Origin: an uncultured Pirellulaceae bacterium
GTDB lineage: Bacteria; Planctomycetota; Planctomycetia; Pirellulales; Pirellulaceae
Assembly (NCBI GenBank): GCA_947259675.1
Contig: CAMYNE010000097.1
Location: 1-7,127 of the forward strand
Reading direction: 5' to 3'
Length of the DNA stretch: 7,127 bases
Under the pieces are notes generated by a model. The model searched no databases, was not told the DNA's origin, and saw only the letters and a program-made list of their open reading frames with translations. Each line of letters opens with the position of its first letter. Positions within the stretch are counted from its first letter, which is position 1. The translations under genes were made by a program, and so were the position numbers. Positions 1 through 6,135 of this stretch are shown here, piece by piece.

Positions 1-167
1 CTGCGGCTTCGGATTTTGATGAAAACGCGATCTGGAGTATCGGCAACTACACCGATCACATCGCGGGCGGTGCGGTGGACGGATCGGCGACAATCTACTT
101 TGATGATTCAGCCATCAGCACCCGAAAACTCTCAGGATTGTCGATTGATCGTGAGCTTAAGCGATAA
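1..167 (+). CDS. C-terminal end of an unidentified protein, cut by the window edge
   Basis: A reading frame open from the left edge (first full codon at 3) gives the last 54 residues of a protein and ends with TAA at 165-167. The frame looks coding because third codon positions are mostly G or C and the translation has a normal globular composition, rich in D, G, S and I, with a basic end (ELKR). The stretch GSATIYFDDSAIS suggests beta structure and loosely recalls the ends of LamG or concanavalin-like domains, but that resemblance is too weak for a family call. The frame starting at 1 is also open, but its Arg/Ser/Thr-rich translation looks like a shadow. If the inverted repeat at 219-313 is an attC site, this would be the gene of that cassette. 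Function unknown. Confidence 0.5.
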   Translation, partial: AASDFDENAIWSIGNYTDHIAGGAVDGSATIYFDDSAISTRKLSGLSIDRELKR

Positions 168-316
168 GCTTGTTTCCGGTCCGGACCGTCGGAACTTAAG
201 GTCCTCGACCCTCTCGTAATGTAACGCCCGGCCGCAGGCACCGCTCACACCGAACTTAATAACATTGGGCTCAACAAGCGCACCAAAGTTGCGGAAGAAA
301 AGGGGCGTTAAACAAA
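168..316. other. Spacer between the partial gene and the terminator
   Basis: No credible gene lies here. It begins with a perfect 12-bp palindrome, CGGTCCGGACCG, at 177-188; one of these is expected by chance in a window of this size, so it is only noted. GGACC (183-187) and GGTCC (200-204) could also form a small hairpin, but no T-run follows. From 219 on, the spacer consists of the attC-like inverted repeat described separately. A short open stretch ending in TAA at 308-310 has no start codon and no recognisable product. Confidence 0.5.
219..313 (+). repeat. Imperfect inverted repeat resembling an integron attC site
   Basis: The outer arms TAACGCCC (222-229) and GGGCGTTA (303-310) are exact reverse complements. 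The right arm lies in GTTAAAC (307-313), which fits the attC core GTTRRRY perfectly. The left counterpart, ATGTAAC (219-225), fits RYYYAAC with one mismatch. Inside are a second complementary pair, CCGCA (232-236) with TGCGG (290-294), and AACTT (253-257) with AAGTT (286-290). Size and layout fit an attC site 50 bp downstream of a cassette gene's stop. Against it: 8-bp inverted repeats at this distance occur by chance, the inner arms are poorly aligned, and no second site or integrase gene is visible. Tentative. Confidence 0.25.
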
Positions 317-346
317 AAAAAGCCGACGATGATTCGTCGGCTTTTT
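317..346. terminator. Bidirectional rho-independent terminator between convergent genes
   Basis: A perfect hairpin has the GC-rich stem GCCGACGA (322-329) and TCGTCGGC (334-341), the loop TGAT, and five further A-T pairs on each side. On the minus strand the stem is followed by eight T residues (complement of 314-321), so it should stop transcription of the cold-shock gene ending at 369. On the plus strand it is followed by TTTTT, so it can also end the transcript from the left-edge gene. One hairpin shared by convergent genes fits the layout. Confidence 0.9.
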
Positions 347-368
347 CACTTTGTGTAATCGATACGGC

Positions 369-566
369 CTAGACCGGTGTTACTTGCTCAGCACGAGGAC
401 CCTTGGGACCGTGACCTTCTACATACGTAACTTTTTGACCTTCACGCAGTTCATCGAAAGTCGTTCCTTCAACATTCGACATGTGGAAGAACATGTCTTG
501 GTTCGTTCCCGTGTCAATAAATCCAAATCCTTTGTCCGTCAATCTTTTGATTGTACCTTCAGCCAT
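369..566 (-). CDS. Cold-shock domain protein (CspA family)
   Basis: This encodes a 65-residue protein, the usual length for a single cold-shock domain: a small beta-barrel that binds single-stranded RNA and DNA in the cytoplasm, typically melting mRNA structure or acting as an RNA chaperone. RNP1 is clear as KGFGFI (residues 12-17), RNP2 appears as DMFFHMS (24-30), and the family's GPKGPRAEQV end is present. The early KWFN motif of E. coli CspA is replaced by KRLT, so an aromatic nucleic-acid contact is missing; many non-enterobacterial members share this form. The ATG at 564-566 is preceded by an AAAGG ribosome site at 9 nt. The gene stands alone, ends at a strong terminator, and has an A/T-rich upstream region. 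I give no csp letter because paralogues cannot be told apart from one sequence. Confidence 0.97.
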   Translation of the reverse strand: MAEGTIKRLTDKGFGFIDTGTNQDMFFHMSNVEGTTFDELREGQKVTYVEGHGPKGPRAEQVTPV

Positions 567-575
567 TACTCAAAA

Positions 576-580
576 CCTTT
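576..580 (-). promoter_or_regulatory. Ribosome binding site of the cold-shock gene
   Basis: The complement reads AAAGG, 9 nt before the ATG at 566-564. It is the clearest Shine-Dalgarno sequence in the window; the other genes have weak ones or none. Confidence 0.6.
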
Positions 581-976
581 AAGCCTAAAAACAAATGCGA
601 TGCCAAAAAAAACGCAAATCAACGTGATAATGCGAACGCATCACAGACATAAACATATCCAACTGAGGAATAACAACAATACTTAAGCAGTTATTTTATT
701 GACTTTTTGTCTTTTTTGATCGAAGAGCCGCCATAAATCGCATAGAAAAAATTTGTTGGGACACGCGAATACATCGGAACCGGCCCATGAACATACGGTT
801 CTCGAACAGCAAAAGTGACTTAACCCAAACCGAGTGATGTTCTGGATAGGTGGACGAACTACGGACAATCAGCTTCGTGCCAGTTGAGAATTGCCATTAG
901 CTCGAGTGCCCGAGTCGTCTGGCGAACCATAATTCTTGCTTGTCTCTGGCGGAAACAAGATCATACAGAGGCGCCG

Positions 977-1139
977 AATCGTTGCTGATTTGTGTAAGTC
1001 TTTCCGAGATAAACGATTCACCTGCATCTGAGTTTGTGCTTGCGTAAATCGTTGAAAAGGCAGGTCAGGTTTTTGTCGTGGCTATTTGTGATAAAGTAAG
1101 CTGTGAGAAGATTTCGCTTGAACAGACGAAAAAATCGTT
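977..1139. repeat. Cluster of four AATCGTT heptamers upstream of the kinase gene
   Basis: AATCGTT occurs at 977-983, 1047-1053 and 1133-1139, and its reverse complement AACGATT at 1012-1018. The first three copies in order are exactly 35 bp apart (977, 1012, 1047), with the middle one inverted. The flanks are partly shared: GAATCGTTG, GAATCGTTT, AAATCGTTG and AAATCGTTC. A cluster in non-coding DNA ahead of a promoter could be operator sites for a DNA-binding regulator. The same heptamer also occurs singly in coding DNA (1526, 2820, 4849, 5369), so the word is common here and the case rests on its density and spacing. Confidence 0.35.
1070..1097 (+). promoter_or_regulatory. Possible sigma70-type promoter of the kinase gene
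   Basis: TTTTTG (1070-1075) and TAAAGT (1092-1097) are 16 bp apart, which would start transcription near 1104 and give a leader of roughly 65 nt. Both boxes are imperfect, so this is only the best candidate in the region. The AATCGTT copies at 1047 and 1133 would flank it. Confidence 0.25.
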
Positions 1140-1170
1140 CCAGCACGTTTACGGTTGATTCTAAATATCC

Positions 1171-3447
1171 ATGGCATCAGATCAGACTCAGCATCAATCG
1201 CCAGAAGATATCCGCAAGTCCCGAGACTTGAGTCTGGAACCTCAACGTCCGCCGTCCGAAATTCCAGGCTACGAGATACTGGATTTTCTCGGAAGTGGAG
1301 CTTACGGAGAAGTCTGGTCGGCGATGAATCAAAAAACGGGCCGCAAGGTCGCAGTCAAATTCTACACGCGTCGCTCGAGCGCAGATGTCCAGTTGTTGGC
1401 TCGCGAAGTCGAGAAACTGGTTGTGTTGGCGGCCGATCGTTATGTCGTTCAACTGCATGATGTTGGCTGGGACGCGCAGCCGCCTTATTATGTCATGGAC
1501 TATATCGAGCATGGATCGCTCGATGAACGATTGAGCCAAACGGAGCCCCTTCCAACTGCCGTCGCGGTAGACCTGTTCCAGGAAGTTGCTACGGGCATGA
1601 TGCACTTGCATGGCAAAGGTATTTTGCATTGCGATCTGAAGCCAGGAAACATTTTGCTGGACCAGGATGGAAAGCCCCGTGTTGCCGATTTCGGACAATC
1701 ACGGCTGAGCACCGAACAGTCGTCCGCATTGGGGACGCTGTTTTTCATGGCGCCCGAACAAGCCGATATGAATGCGGCCCCGGATGCTCGCTGGGACGTT
1801 TACGGGTTGGGAGCACTTTTGTTTTGCATGCTGACCGGAAAGCCACCGTACTACACACCTGAAATTTCACGCCAAATCGAGTCGACTCAAGATATCAATG
1901 AGCGGTTGAAGAAATATCGCGAGGGACTTCAGCGAGCTGACAAGCCGACGGCTCACCGCCAGGTTCCCGGTGTCGATCGCATGTTGGCTGACATTATCGA
2001 TAATTGTATCGCGGCAAATCCCAAGAACCGATTTTCCAGCATTCAGAGTGTTTTGTTTGCTTTGCGACAGCGCGAAGTCACGCGGGCACGGCGGCCGTTA
2101 ATGGTGCTGGGTCTGCTCGGTCCATTGTTGCTGATGGCGGTGATGGCTTTGTTCGGTTGGTGGGCTTACAACCGGGCGGTGGGTGATACCGAAGCCGAAA
2201 TCACAAACAAGGCCAAGGAGAGCAACAGTTTTGCAGCTCAGTTTGCAGCTCGAAGCGCCGGGTATCAGATCGATGAATACTTTCGAGTTGTCGGTCAGCT
2301 CGCGCGAGATCCGGAGTTTCTCAAAGCCTTTGGAGAATTTGATCGCAATCCTGAATTGGCGGAAATCCGAAAAGTTCTGGCCAACACGAACAACAGCCCC
2401 AGTTCCGATACTCCCGAATTTTCTGCGTTAAGAAAAAAGTTCACTACCAATCCACTTCAAAATAAGCTCATACCCTTCCTCGAAAAGCGGATGTACGATT
2501 CGACCGGAGACTATCCTCTCGCGGCAAGTTGGTTCATCAGTGATCGTTGGGGCAACCAGGTTGCTTCCGTATTCCCATTGGGCCAGAAAAACAAGACGAT
2601 CGGAATGAACTGGGCCTATCGAACTTATTTCACAGGACTGCCACTTGACCTGAAGACGAAGATTGACGGCCGCGAAGTTGTCGTTAATGTACCGGACGAA
2701 GAAGAAAAACGAACCATTATTCAACGACCTCACCTTTGTGCGATCTTTAGGAGTAAGCAGTCCGATACCTGGAAGATCGCATTTTCGGCGCCGATCAGGA
2801 TCGATGACTCAGTGCGCGGAATCGTTGCGGTGACGGCTGAAGTTGGCCATTTTGTGAAGTTCATCGAAGACAGTGAGAAAAAACAGTACGCGATGCTGGT
2901 CGACGATCGACCTTGCAAAATTGAGGGCGAGAATACGACCGGCGTCGTTCTTGAACATCCTTTGTTCGACAAGTTACCGGTTGTTGACGAGCAGACAAGC
3001 GAACAACATTTGTTCGTCATCGACAAAAAAGTGATAGATGCTGGTAAGACATTCTTCGACCCGGTAGGCATCGAACAAAATGTCGAAGACTATGCACAAG
3101 AATCCATTGCAGCTTACGCACCGGTGGAGAGAAAGCCGTTTTTTGTCGATTTAGAATCAGGCGAAAACGATCTGGAAAAACCCGTTGACACCAATTTGTA
3201 CGTAATCGTGGTCGAAGACTATCAGTCGATTATCAGGCCGGCGCTCGTACTTGGAAAACGGCTGGGTCTTTTAGCGTTAACCGCGGCTTTGTTTTTTGTT
3301 TTGGTTACCCTCGGAATGTGGATTCTGGTGGCCAGGATGTTAAGAGATTCGCGGAAACAACTCGATCGAAGTTTTTCGCCAACTTCTGATTCTTCTCTGT
3401 TGGAGAAAGTGAAAACAGCGGACGGGCCGCAGGTAACAGGTGCCTAG
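1171..3447 (+). CDS. Transmembrane Ser/Thr protein kinase with extracytoplasmic double-Cache-like sensor
   Basis: This is a 758-residue membrane protein kinase that phosphorylates Ser/Thr on unknown targets. The kinase domain spans about residues 34-300. It has the glycine loop GSGAYGEV (41-48), the ATP-binding Lys63 in AVKF, helix-C Glu79, the catalytic loop HCDLKPGN (153-160, catalytic Asp155), DFG (173-175), APE (194-196) and Asp209 of helix F. All catalytic residues are present, so it should be active; Cys replaces Arg in HRD, making it a non-RD kinase. Membrane helix 1 is about 309-332 after a basic stop-transfer stretch, and helix 2 about 695-721. Residues 334-690 between them should lie outside the cytoplasm and resemble a double Cache sensor: GNQVASVFPL (461-470), the segment containing IGMNWAYRTYFTG (477-489), and SAPIRIDDSVRGIVAV (539-554). 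A 37-residue cytoplasmic tail ends the protein. The ATG at 1171 lacks a clear Shine-Dalgarno sequence, but the frame fits. The ligand is unknown. Confidence 0.95.
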   Translation: MASDQTQHQSPEDIRKSRDLSLEPQRPPSEIPGYEILDFLGSGAYGEVWSAMNQKTGRKVAVKFYTRRSSADVQLLAREVEKLVVLAADRYVVQLHDVGWDAQPPYYVMDYIEHGSLDERLSQTEPLPTAVAVDLFQEVATGMMHLHGKGILHCDLKPGNILLDQDGKPRVADFGQSRLSTEQSSALGTLFFMAPEQADMNAAPDARWDVYGLGALLFCMLTGKPPYYTPEISRQIESTQDINERLKKYREGLQRADKPTAHRQVPGVDRMLADIIDNCIAANPKNRFSSIQSVLFALRQREVTRARRPLMVLGLLGPLLLMAVMALFGWWAYNRAVGDTEAEITNKAKESNSFAAQFAARSAGYQIDEYFRVVGQLARDPEFLKAFGEFDRNPELAEIRKVLANTNNSPSSDTPEFSALRKKFTTNPLQNKLIPFLEKRMYDSTGDYPLAASWFISDRWGNQVASVFPLGQKNKTIGMNWAYRTYFTGLPLDLKTKIDGREVVVNVPDEEEKRTIIQRPHLCAIFRSKQSDTWKIAFSAPIRIDDSVRGIVAVTAEVGHFVKFIEDSEKKQYAMLVDDRPCKIEGENTTGVVLEHPLFDKLPVVDEQTSEQHLFVIDKKVIDAGKTFFDPVGIEQNVEDYAQESIAAYAPVERKPFFVDLESGENDLEKPVDTNLYVIVVEDYQSIIRPALVLGKRLGLLALTAALFFVLVTLGMWILVARMLRDSRKQLDRSFSPTSDSSLLEKVKTADGPQVTGA

Positions 3448-3500
3448 ACGAAAGACCACACGAGCTCAAAGATGGTTACCGCAACTAGCTCGTACTCCCT

Positions 3501-3523
3501 GCTTTTTTTCCGGCAAAAAAAGC
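3501..3523 (+). terminator. A/T-rich hairpin after the kinase gene, possible terminator
   Basis: GCTTTTTTT (3501-3509) and AAAAAAAGC (3515-3523) form a 9-bp stem around a CCGGC loop. This is not a textbook terminator, since the stem is mostly A-T and no T-run follows it. However, the T-run at 3503-3509 lies just after the weaker hairpin 3460-3493, and the two together could stop transcription of the kinase gene. Function uncertain. Confidence 0.35.
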
Positions 3524-3559
3524 GAATGGCCGAACCATCGTGCCCAAAGCAAGGCGGCA

Positions 3560-3568
3560 TGGTAGAAT
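3560..3568 (+). promoter_or_regulatory. Possible extended -10 promoter element of the deoC cluster
   Basis: TGGTAGAAT fits an extended -10 (TGn followed by TAGAAT, five of six matching TATAAT). It lies 38 bp before the deoC ATG and would start transcription near 3575. No good -35 box is seen 17 bp upstream, as can be the case for extended -10 promoters. It is inferred from sequence only. Confidence 0.35.
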
Positions 3569-3606
3569 CGACGATCAGCCACATGAACTCGATTTGAAGT
3601 TCGCCC

Positions 3607-4515
3607 ATGAACACGACCAATCATTGTTTTCCCATCGTTTCACCGACCATCGATCAGGTGGGAGTAATTGAGAGAGCCAGCCGGTTTACCGTCCGCAGCA
3701 TCAAAAAAGATGCGAAAATGGAAGGCCTGAAAATGGTCCTCAACATGATCGATCTGACGACGCTGGAAGGGATGGATACGGAAGGCAAAGTAAAACAGCT
3801 TTGCTATAAAGCTCAACATTTGCACGACTCTGTTCCTGGCCTGCCAACGGTTGCCGCGGTTTGTGTTTATCCAAATTTTGTAGCGCTCGCCAAAAAAGAA
3901 CTGGGTAATTCTGGTGTCAAAGTTGCTTCGGTGGCGACCGCGTTTCCAAGCGGAAATTCTTCGCTTGAAATCAAACTTAACGATGTAAAAATGGCGGTCG
4001 AACAGGGCGCTGACGAAATTGACATGGTCATTTCCCGCGGCAGGTTCCATCGAGGGGACTATCAATATGTCTATGACGAAATCGCCGCGGTCAAAAGTGC
4101 GTGTGGGAATTCGCGTTTGAAAGTCATCCTGGAAACGGGCGAACTCGGGACGTTCGACAAAGTTCGTCATGCCAGTGATATCGCCATTGCCGCGGGAGCC
4201 GATTTTATCAAAACCTCGACGGGCAAGATCAAACCCGCCGCGACGATGCCGGTAACGCTTGTCATGCTGGAAGCGATTCGAGACCATTATTTTAAAACCG
4301 GACAAATAGTGGGCATGAAGCCGGCAGGTGGTATCTCAAACGCGAAACTGGCTCTGCATTATCTCATCATGGTCAAGGAAACGCTCGGTCCCGAGTGGCT
4401 GACCAACAAGTGGTTCCGTTTCGGTGCGAGTTCACTGGCCAATGATGTTTTGATGCAAATCGTAAAGCAACAGACGGGCACGTATCAGTCTGCAGACTAT
4501 TTTTCAGTTGACTAA
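3607..4515 (+). CDS. deoC: Deoxyribose-phosphate aldolase (animal-DERA-like type)
   Basis: This is a class I aldolase that reversibly splits 2-deoxy-D-ribose-5-phosphate into D-glyceraldehyde-3-phosphate and acetaldehyde, the last step of deoxynucleoside breakdown, in the cytoplasm. The 302-residue TIM-barrel protein shows the Schiff-base lysine Lys202 in FIKTSTGK (200-207), Asp139 in DEIDM, and Lys238 in VGMKPAGGI (236-243). These correspond to E. coli Lys167, Asp102 and Lys201. Length and wording (IDLTTLEG at 48-55, AVCVYP at 84-89, ETGELGTF at 176-183, AIRDHYFKTG at 223-232) match the longer DERA type found in animals better than the roughly 220-260-residue forms of many bacteria; this comparison is from memory. 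The ATG at 3607 is chosen because that type has a matching N-terminal stretch; Met38 is an alternative. No strong Shine-Dalgarno sequence is seen. The next gene starts 2 bp after the stop, indicating an operon. Confidence 0.96.
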   Translation: MNTTNHCFPIVSPTIDQVGVIERASRFTVRSIKKDAKMEGLKMVLNMIDLTTLEGMDTEGKVKQLCYKAQHLHDSVPGLPTVAAVCVYPNFVALAKKELGNSGVKVASVATAFPSGNSSLEIKLNDVKMAVEQGADEIDMVISRGRFHRGDYQYVYDEIAAVKSACGNSRLKVILETGELGTFDKVRHASDIAIAAGADFIKTSTGKIKPAATMPVTLVMLEAIRDHYFKTGQIVGMKPAGGISNAKLALHYLIMVKETLGPEWLTNKWFRFGASSLANDVLMQIVKQQTGTYQSADYFSVD

Positions 4516-4517
4516 AC

Positions 4518-5969
4518 ATGAACGACTCAAAAAACGGTTCGTGGGATCTTTCTCCGGCTCCCGAAAGCACGGGCCATATCAAATTGGAAAAATCGTACGA
4601 CCTGTTCATCAATGGTAAATTTCAACCGTCAGCCGGTGGCAAGCGATACAAGAGCATCAATCCAGCCAATGAAAAAGTGATTGCCGAAGTCACCGAGTCA
4701 ACGGAGGCGGATGTCGATAAAGCCGTCAAGGCCGCCCGCGCTGCCTATGACAAGCATTGGTCGAAGACTTCGCCTCGTGATCGGGGTAAATACGTCTATC
4801 GAATTGCACGCATGATTCAAGAGAAGGCTCGCGAACTGGCGGTCATTGAATCGTTGGATGGAGGAAAACCGATTCGCGAATCGCGAGACGTTGATATTCC
4901 GCTCGCGGCAGCTCATTTTTTCTATTACGCGGGTTGGGCGGACAAGCTCGATTACGCTTTTCCAAATCGGAAACCGAAACCGCTAGGCGTTGCCGGACAG
5001 ATCATCCCCTGGAACTTCCCGCTATTGATGGCCGCCTGGAAAATTGCACCGGCGCTTGCCACGGGAAACACGGTTGTTCTCAAACCTGCCGAAACGACTT
5101 CGCTGACCGCACTTAAGCTTGCCGAGATTATTCAGGAAGCCGGTCTTCCGCCGGGAGTTGTCAACATTGTAACCGGCCACGGCAAAATCGGTGCCGCAAT
5201 CGTCAACCACACCGACGTCAACAAGATTGCGTTTACGGGCTCCACCGACGTTGGCAAAATCATTCAAAAATCGATTGCCGGCACGGACAAACAATGCACG
5301 CTGGAGTTGGGTGGCAAAGCGGCAAACATCATTTTTGATGATGCCACGATTGATCAAGCGGTTGAGGGAATCGTTAACGGAATCTACTTTAATCAAGGCC
5401 ACGTTTGCTGTGCCGGAAGTCGCTTGTTTGTGCAAGAGTCGGTTCACGACGAGGTTATTCGCAAGCTCAAACATCGGATGAACTCGCTGATCGTTGGCGA
5501 CCCACTCGACAAGAACACAGATATCGGCGCGATCAATTCCAGGGAGCAACTCGCGACAATCAACTCGTATATCGAAATCGGAAAACAAGAGGGCGCTGAG
5601 TTTTACCAACCGGACTGTGAGGTGCCGAGCGAAGGATATTGGTGCCGGCCTTCACTTTTCACTGATGTTGCTCAGTCGAATCGTATTGCGCAGGAAGAGA
5701 TTTTCGGCCCTGTCCTCGCGGTGCAGACTTTCCGGACCGTCGCGGAAGTCATTAAAAAAGCTAACAATACGCCCTACGGACTATCAGCCGGAGTTTGGAC
5801 CGACAAGGGCTCCAAAATATTCAATCTGACTTCGCAGATGCGAGCCGGAGTCGTGTGGGCGAACACCTACAACAAGTTTGATCCGTCGTCACCATTCGGA
5901 GGCTACAAAGAAAGTGGCTTCGGCCGTGAAGGTGGACTGCATGGATTGTCAGCGTATTTGAAAACCTGA
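4518..5969 (+). CDS. NAD-dependent aldehyde dehydrogenase, probable catalytic half of a split ALDH16
   Basis: This oxidises an aldehyde to the carboxylic acid with NAD+. Next to deoC, acetaldehyde from the aldolase is the likely substrate (inference). The 483-residue protein is a full-length ALDH: PWNF with Asn166, Lys189 in LKPAE for coenzyme binding, FTGST (239-243), the general base Glu263 in LELGGK, the nucleophile Cys297 in GHVCCAGS, Glu394 in EEIFGPV, and a normal end with PFGGYKESGFGREGG (459-473). In GHVCC, His replaces the usual Gln before the cysteines, and Cys297 aligns with ALDH2 Cys302. The first 25 residues are polar and may be disordered. It starts 2 bp after deoC, so the two are surely cotranscribed and probably translationally coupled. 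The following ALDH-like gene may supply the extra domain found at the C-terminus of ALDH16 proteins. A stand-alone enzyme of another ALDH class cannot be excluded. Confidence 0.95.
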   Translation: MNDSKNGSWDLSPAPESTGHIKLEKSYDLFINGKFQPSAGGKRYKSINPANEKVIAEVTESTEADVDKAVKAARAAYDKHWSKTSPRDRGKYVYRIARMIQEKARELAVIESLDGGKPIRESRDVDIPLAAAHFFYYAGWADKLDYAFPNRKPKPLGVAGQIIPWNFPLLMAAWKIAPALATGNTVVLKPAETTSLTALKLAEIIQEAGLPPGVVNIVTGHGKIGAAIVNHTDVNKIAFTGSTDVGKIIQKSIAGTDKQCTLELGGKAANIIFDDATIDQAVEGIVNGIYFNQGHVCCAGSRLFVQESVHDEVIRKLKHRMNSLIVGDPLDKNTDIGAINSREQLATINSYIEIGKQEGAEFYQPDCEVPSEGYWCRPSLFTDVAQSNRIAQEEIFGPVLAVQTFRTVAEVIKKANNTPYGLSAGVWTDKGSKIFNLTSQMRAGVVWANTYNKFDPSSPFGGYKESGFGREGGLHGLSAYLKT

Positions 5970-5975
5970 ACGAAT

Positions 5976-6008
5976 TCGGAGGTCGGAGGTCGGAGGTCGG
6001 AGGTCGGA
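5976..6008 (+). repeat. Tandem heptamer array TCGGAGG, about 4.7 copies
   Basis: Four perfect TCGGAGG units (5976-6003) are followed by a partial TCGGA. The G-rich strand contains many GGAGG words that look like Shine-Dalgarno sequences, but none is at a useful distance from a start codon. It directly abuts the second heptamer array. Confidence 0.95.
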
Positions 6009-6078
6009 ATTGGTCATTGGTCATTGGTCATTGGTCATTGGACATTGGACATTGGACATTGGTCATTGGACATTGGGC
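6009..6078 (+). repeat. Tandem heptamer array ATTGGNC, ten copies
   Basis: Ten contiguous 7-bp units occur: four ATTGGTC, three ATTGGAC, then ATTGGTC, ATTGGAC and ATTGGGC. Only the sixth base varies. Clean periodicity with single-base variants suggests slippage followed by substitution. Heptanucleotide tandem repeats of this style are known from cyanobacteria (STRR sequences); whether this family is spread through the host genome cannot be seen here. Confidence 0.97.
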
Positions 6079-6135
6079 GTTAGAAAAGACGTGCGGCAAC
6101 AAAAATTATCATCAATCGAGTTTGAGCGATCCAAC

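Larger units (their letters stand above)
567..1170. other. Long divergent intergenic region between csp and the kinase gene
   Basis: About 600 bp lie between the divergent starts of the cold-shock gene (minus) and the kinase gene (plus), with no convincing gene. The csp-proximal part (567-720) is A/T-rich and would carry the csp promoter and leader. One weak minus-strand candidate is TTGTTG with TATGTT 16 nt further on, within complement 653-684, and a short hairpin ATGCG/CGCAT lies at 630-641. Near 879-923 a small nested structure is possible: GCCAG/CTGGC around CTCG/CGAG. The kinase-proximal part (977-1139) holds the AATCGTT heptamers. ACCTGC (1020-1025) and GCAGGT (1060-1065) interleave with two of those heptamers in an A-B-A'-B' order. 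No tRNA or known riboswitch was recognised. Confidence 0.6.
3448..3606 (+). other. Spacer between the kinase gene and deoC
   Basis: This 159-bp gap contains no gene. It has an ACGAGCT/AGCTCGT inverted repeat (3460-3466 with 3487-3493, loop of 20), an A/T-rich hairpin at 3501-3523, and a possible extended -10 promoter element at 3560-3568. This suggests that the deoC cluster is transcribed separately from the kinase gene. Confidence 0.5.
5970..6135 (+). other. Spacer between the two aldehyde dehydrogenase genes, dominated by tandem repeats
   Basis: This 166-bp gap carries two adjoining 7-bp tandem arrays (5976-6078), followed by about 57 bp of ordinary sequence before the next ATG. No clear promoter or terminator hairpin is seen, so transcription probably runs through from deoC, although the repeats could affect this. 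A TTG-started frame runs through the second array into the next gene but is not taken as coding. Confidence 0.6.

Noticed and set aside
177..188. Perfect 12-bp palindrome CGGTCCGGACCG as an operator
   Set aside because: About one or two such palindromes are expected by chance in a window of this length, and it lies after a gene rather than before one.
351..686. Plus-strand 111-residue frame overlapping the cold-shock gene
   Set aside because: It is antisense to an unmistakable csp gene, has an unlikely composition, and reads across the A/T-rich leader.
683..868. Minus-strand 61-residue frame in the csp-kinase spacer
   Set aside because: Cys- and Arg-rich composition without motifs, no ribosome site, and it would run into the likely csp promoter region.
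3640..4305. Minus-strand 221-residue frame opposite deoC
   Set aside because: It lies wholly within deoC, its Arg/Phe/His-rich translation is typical of an antisense shadow of a real gene, and it has no recognisable domain.
5022..5609. Minus-strand 195-residue frame opposite the aldehyde dehydrogenase
   Set aside because: Antisense shadow of a strongly conserved coding region, with no motifs.
5976..6078. CRISPR array
   Set aside because: Units are 7 bp with no spacers; these are simple tandem repeats.
6010..6135. A TTG-started N-terminal extension of the second ALDH-like protein, translating the heptamers into repeating IGHW(S/T)L units
   Set aside because: The open frame is a by-product of stop-free heptamers. 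The ATG at 6136 gives a protein whose body aligns normally with ALDHs, and no family member is known to me with such an extension.
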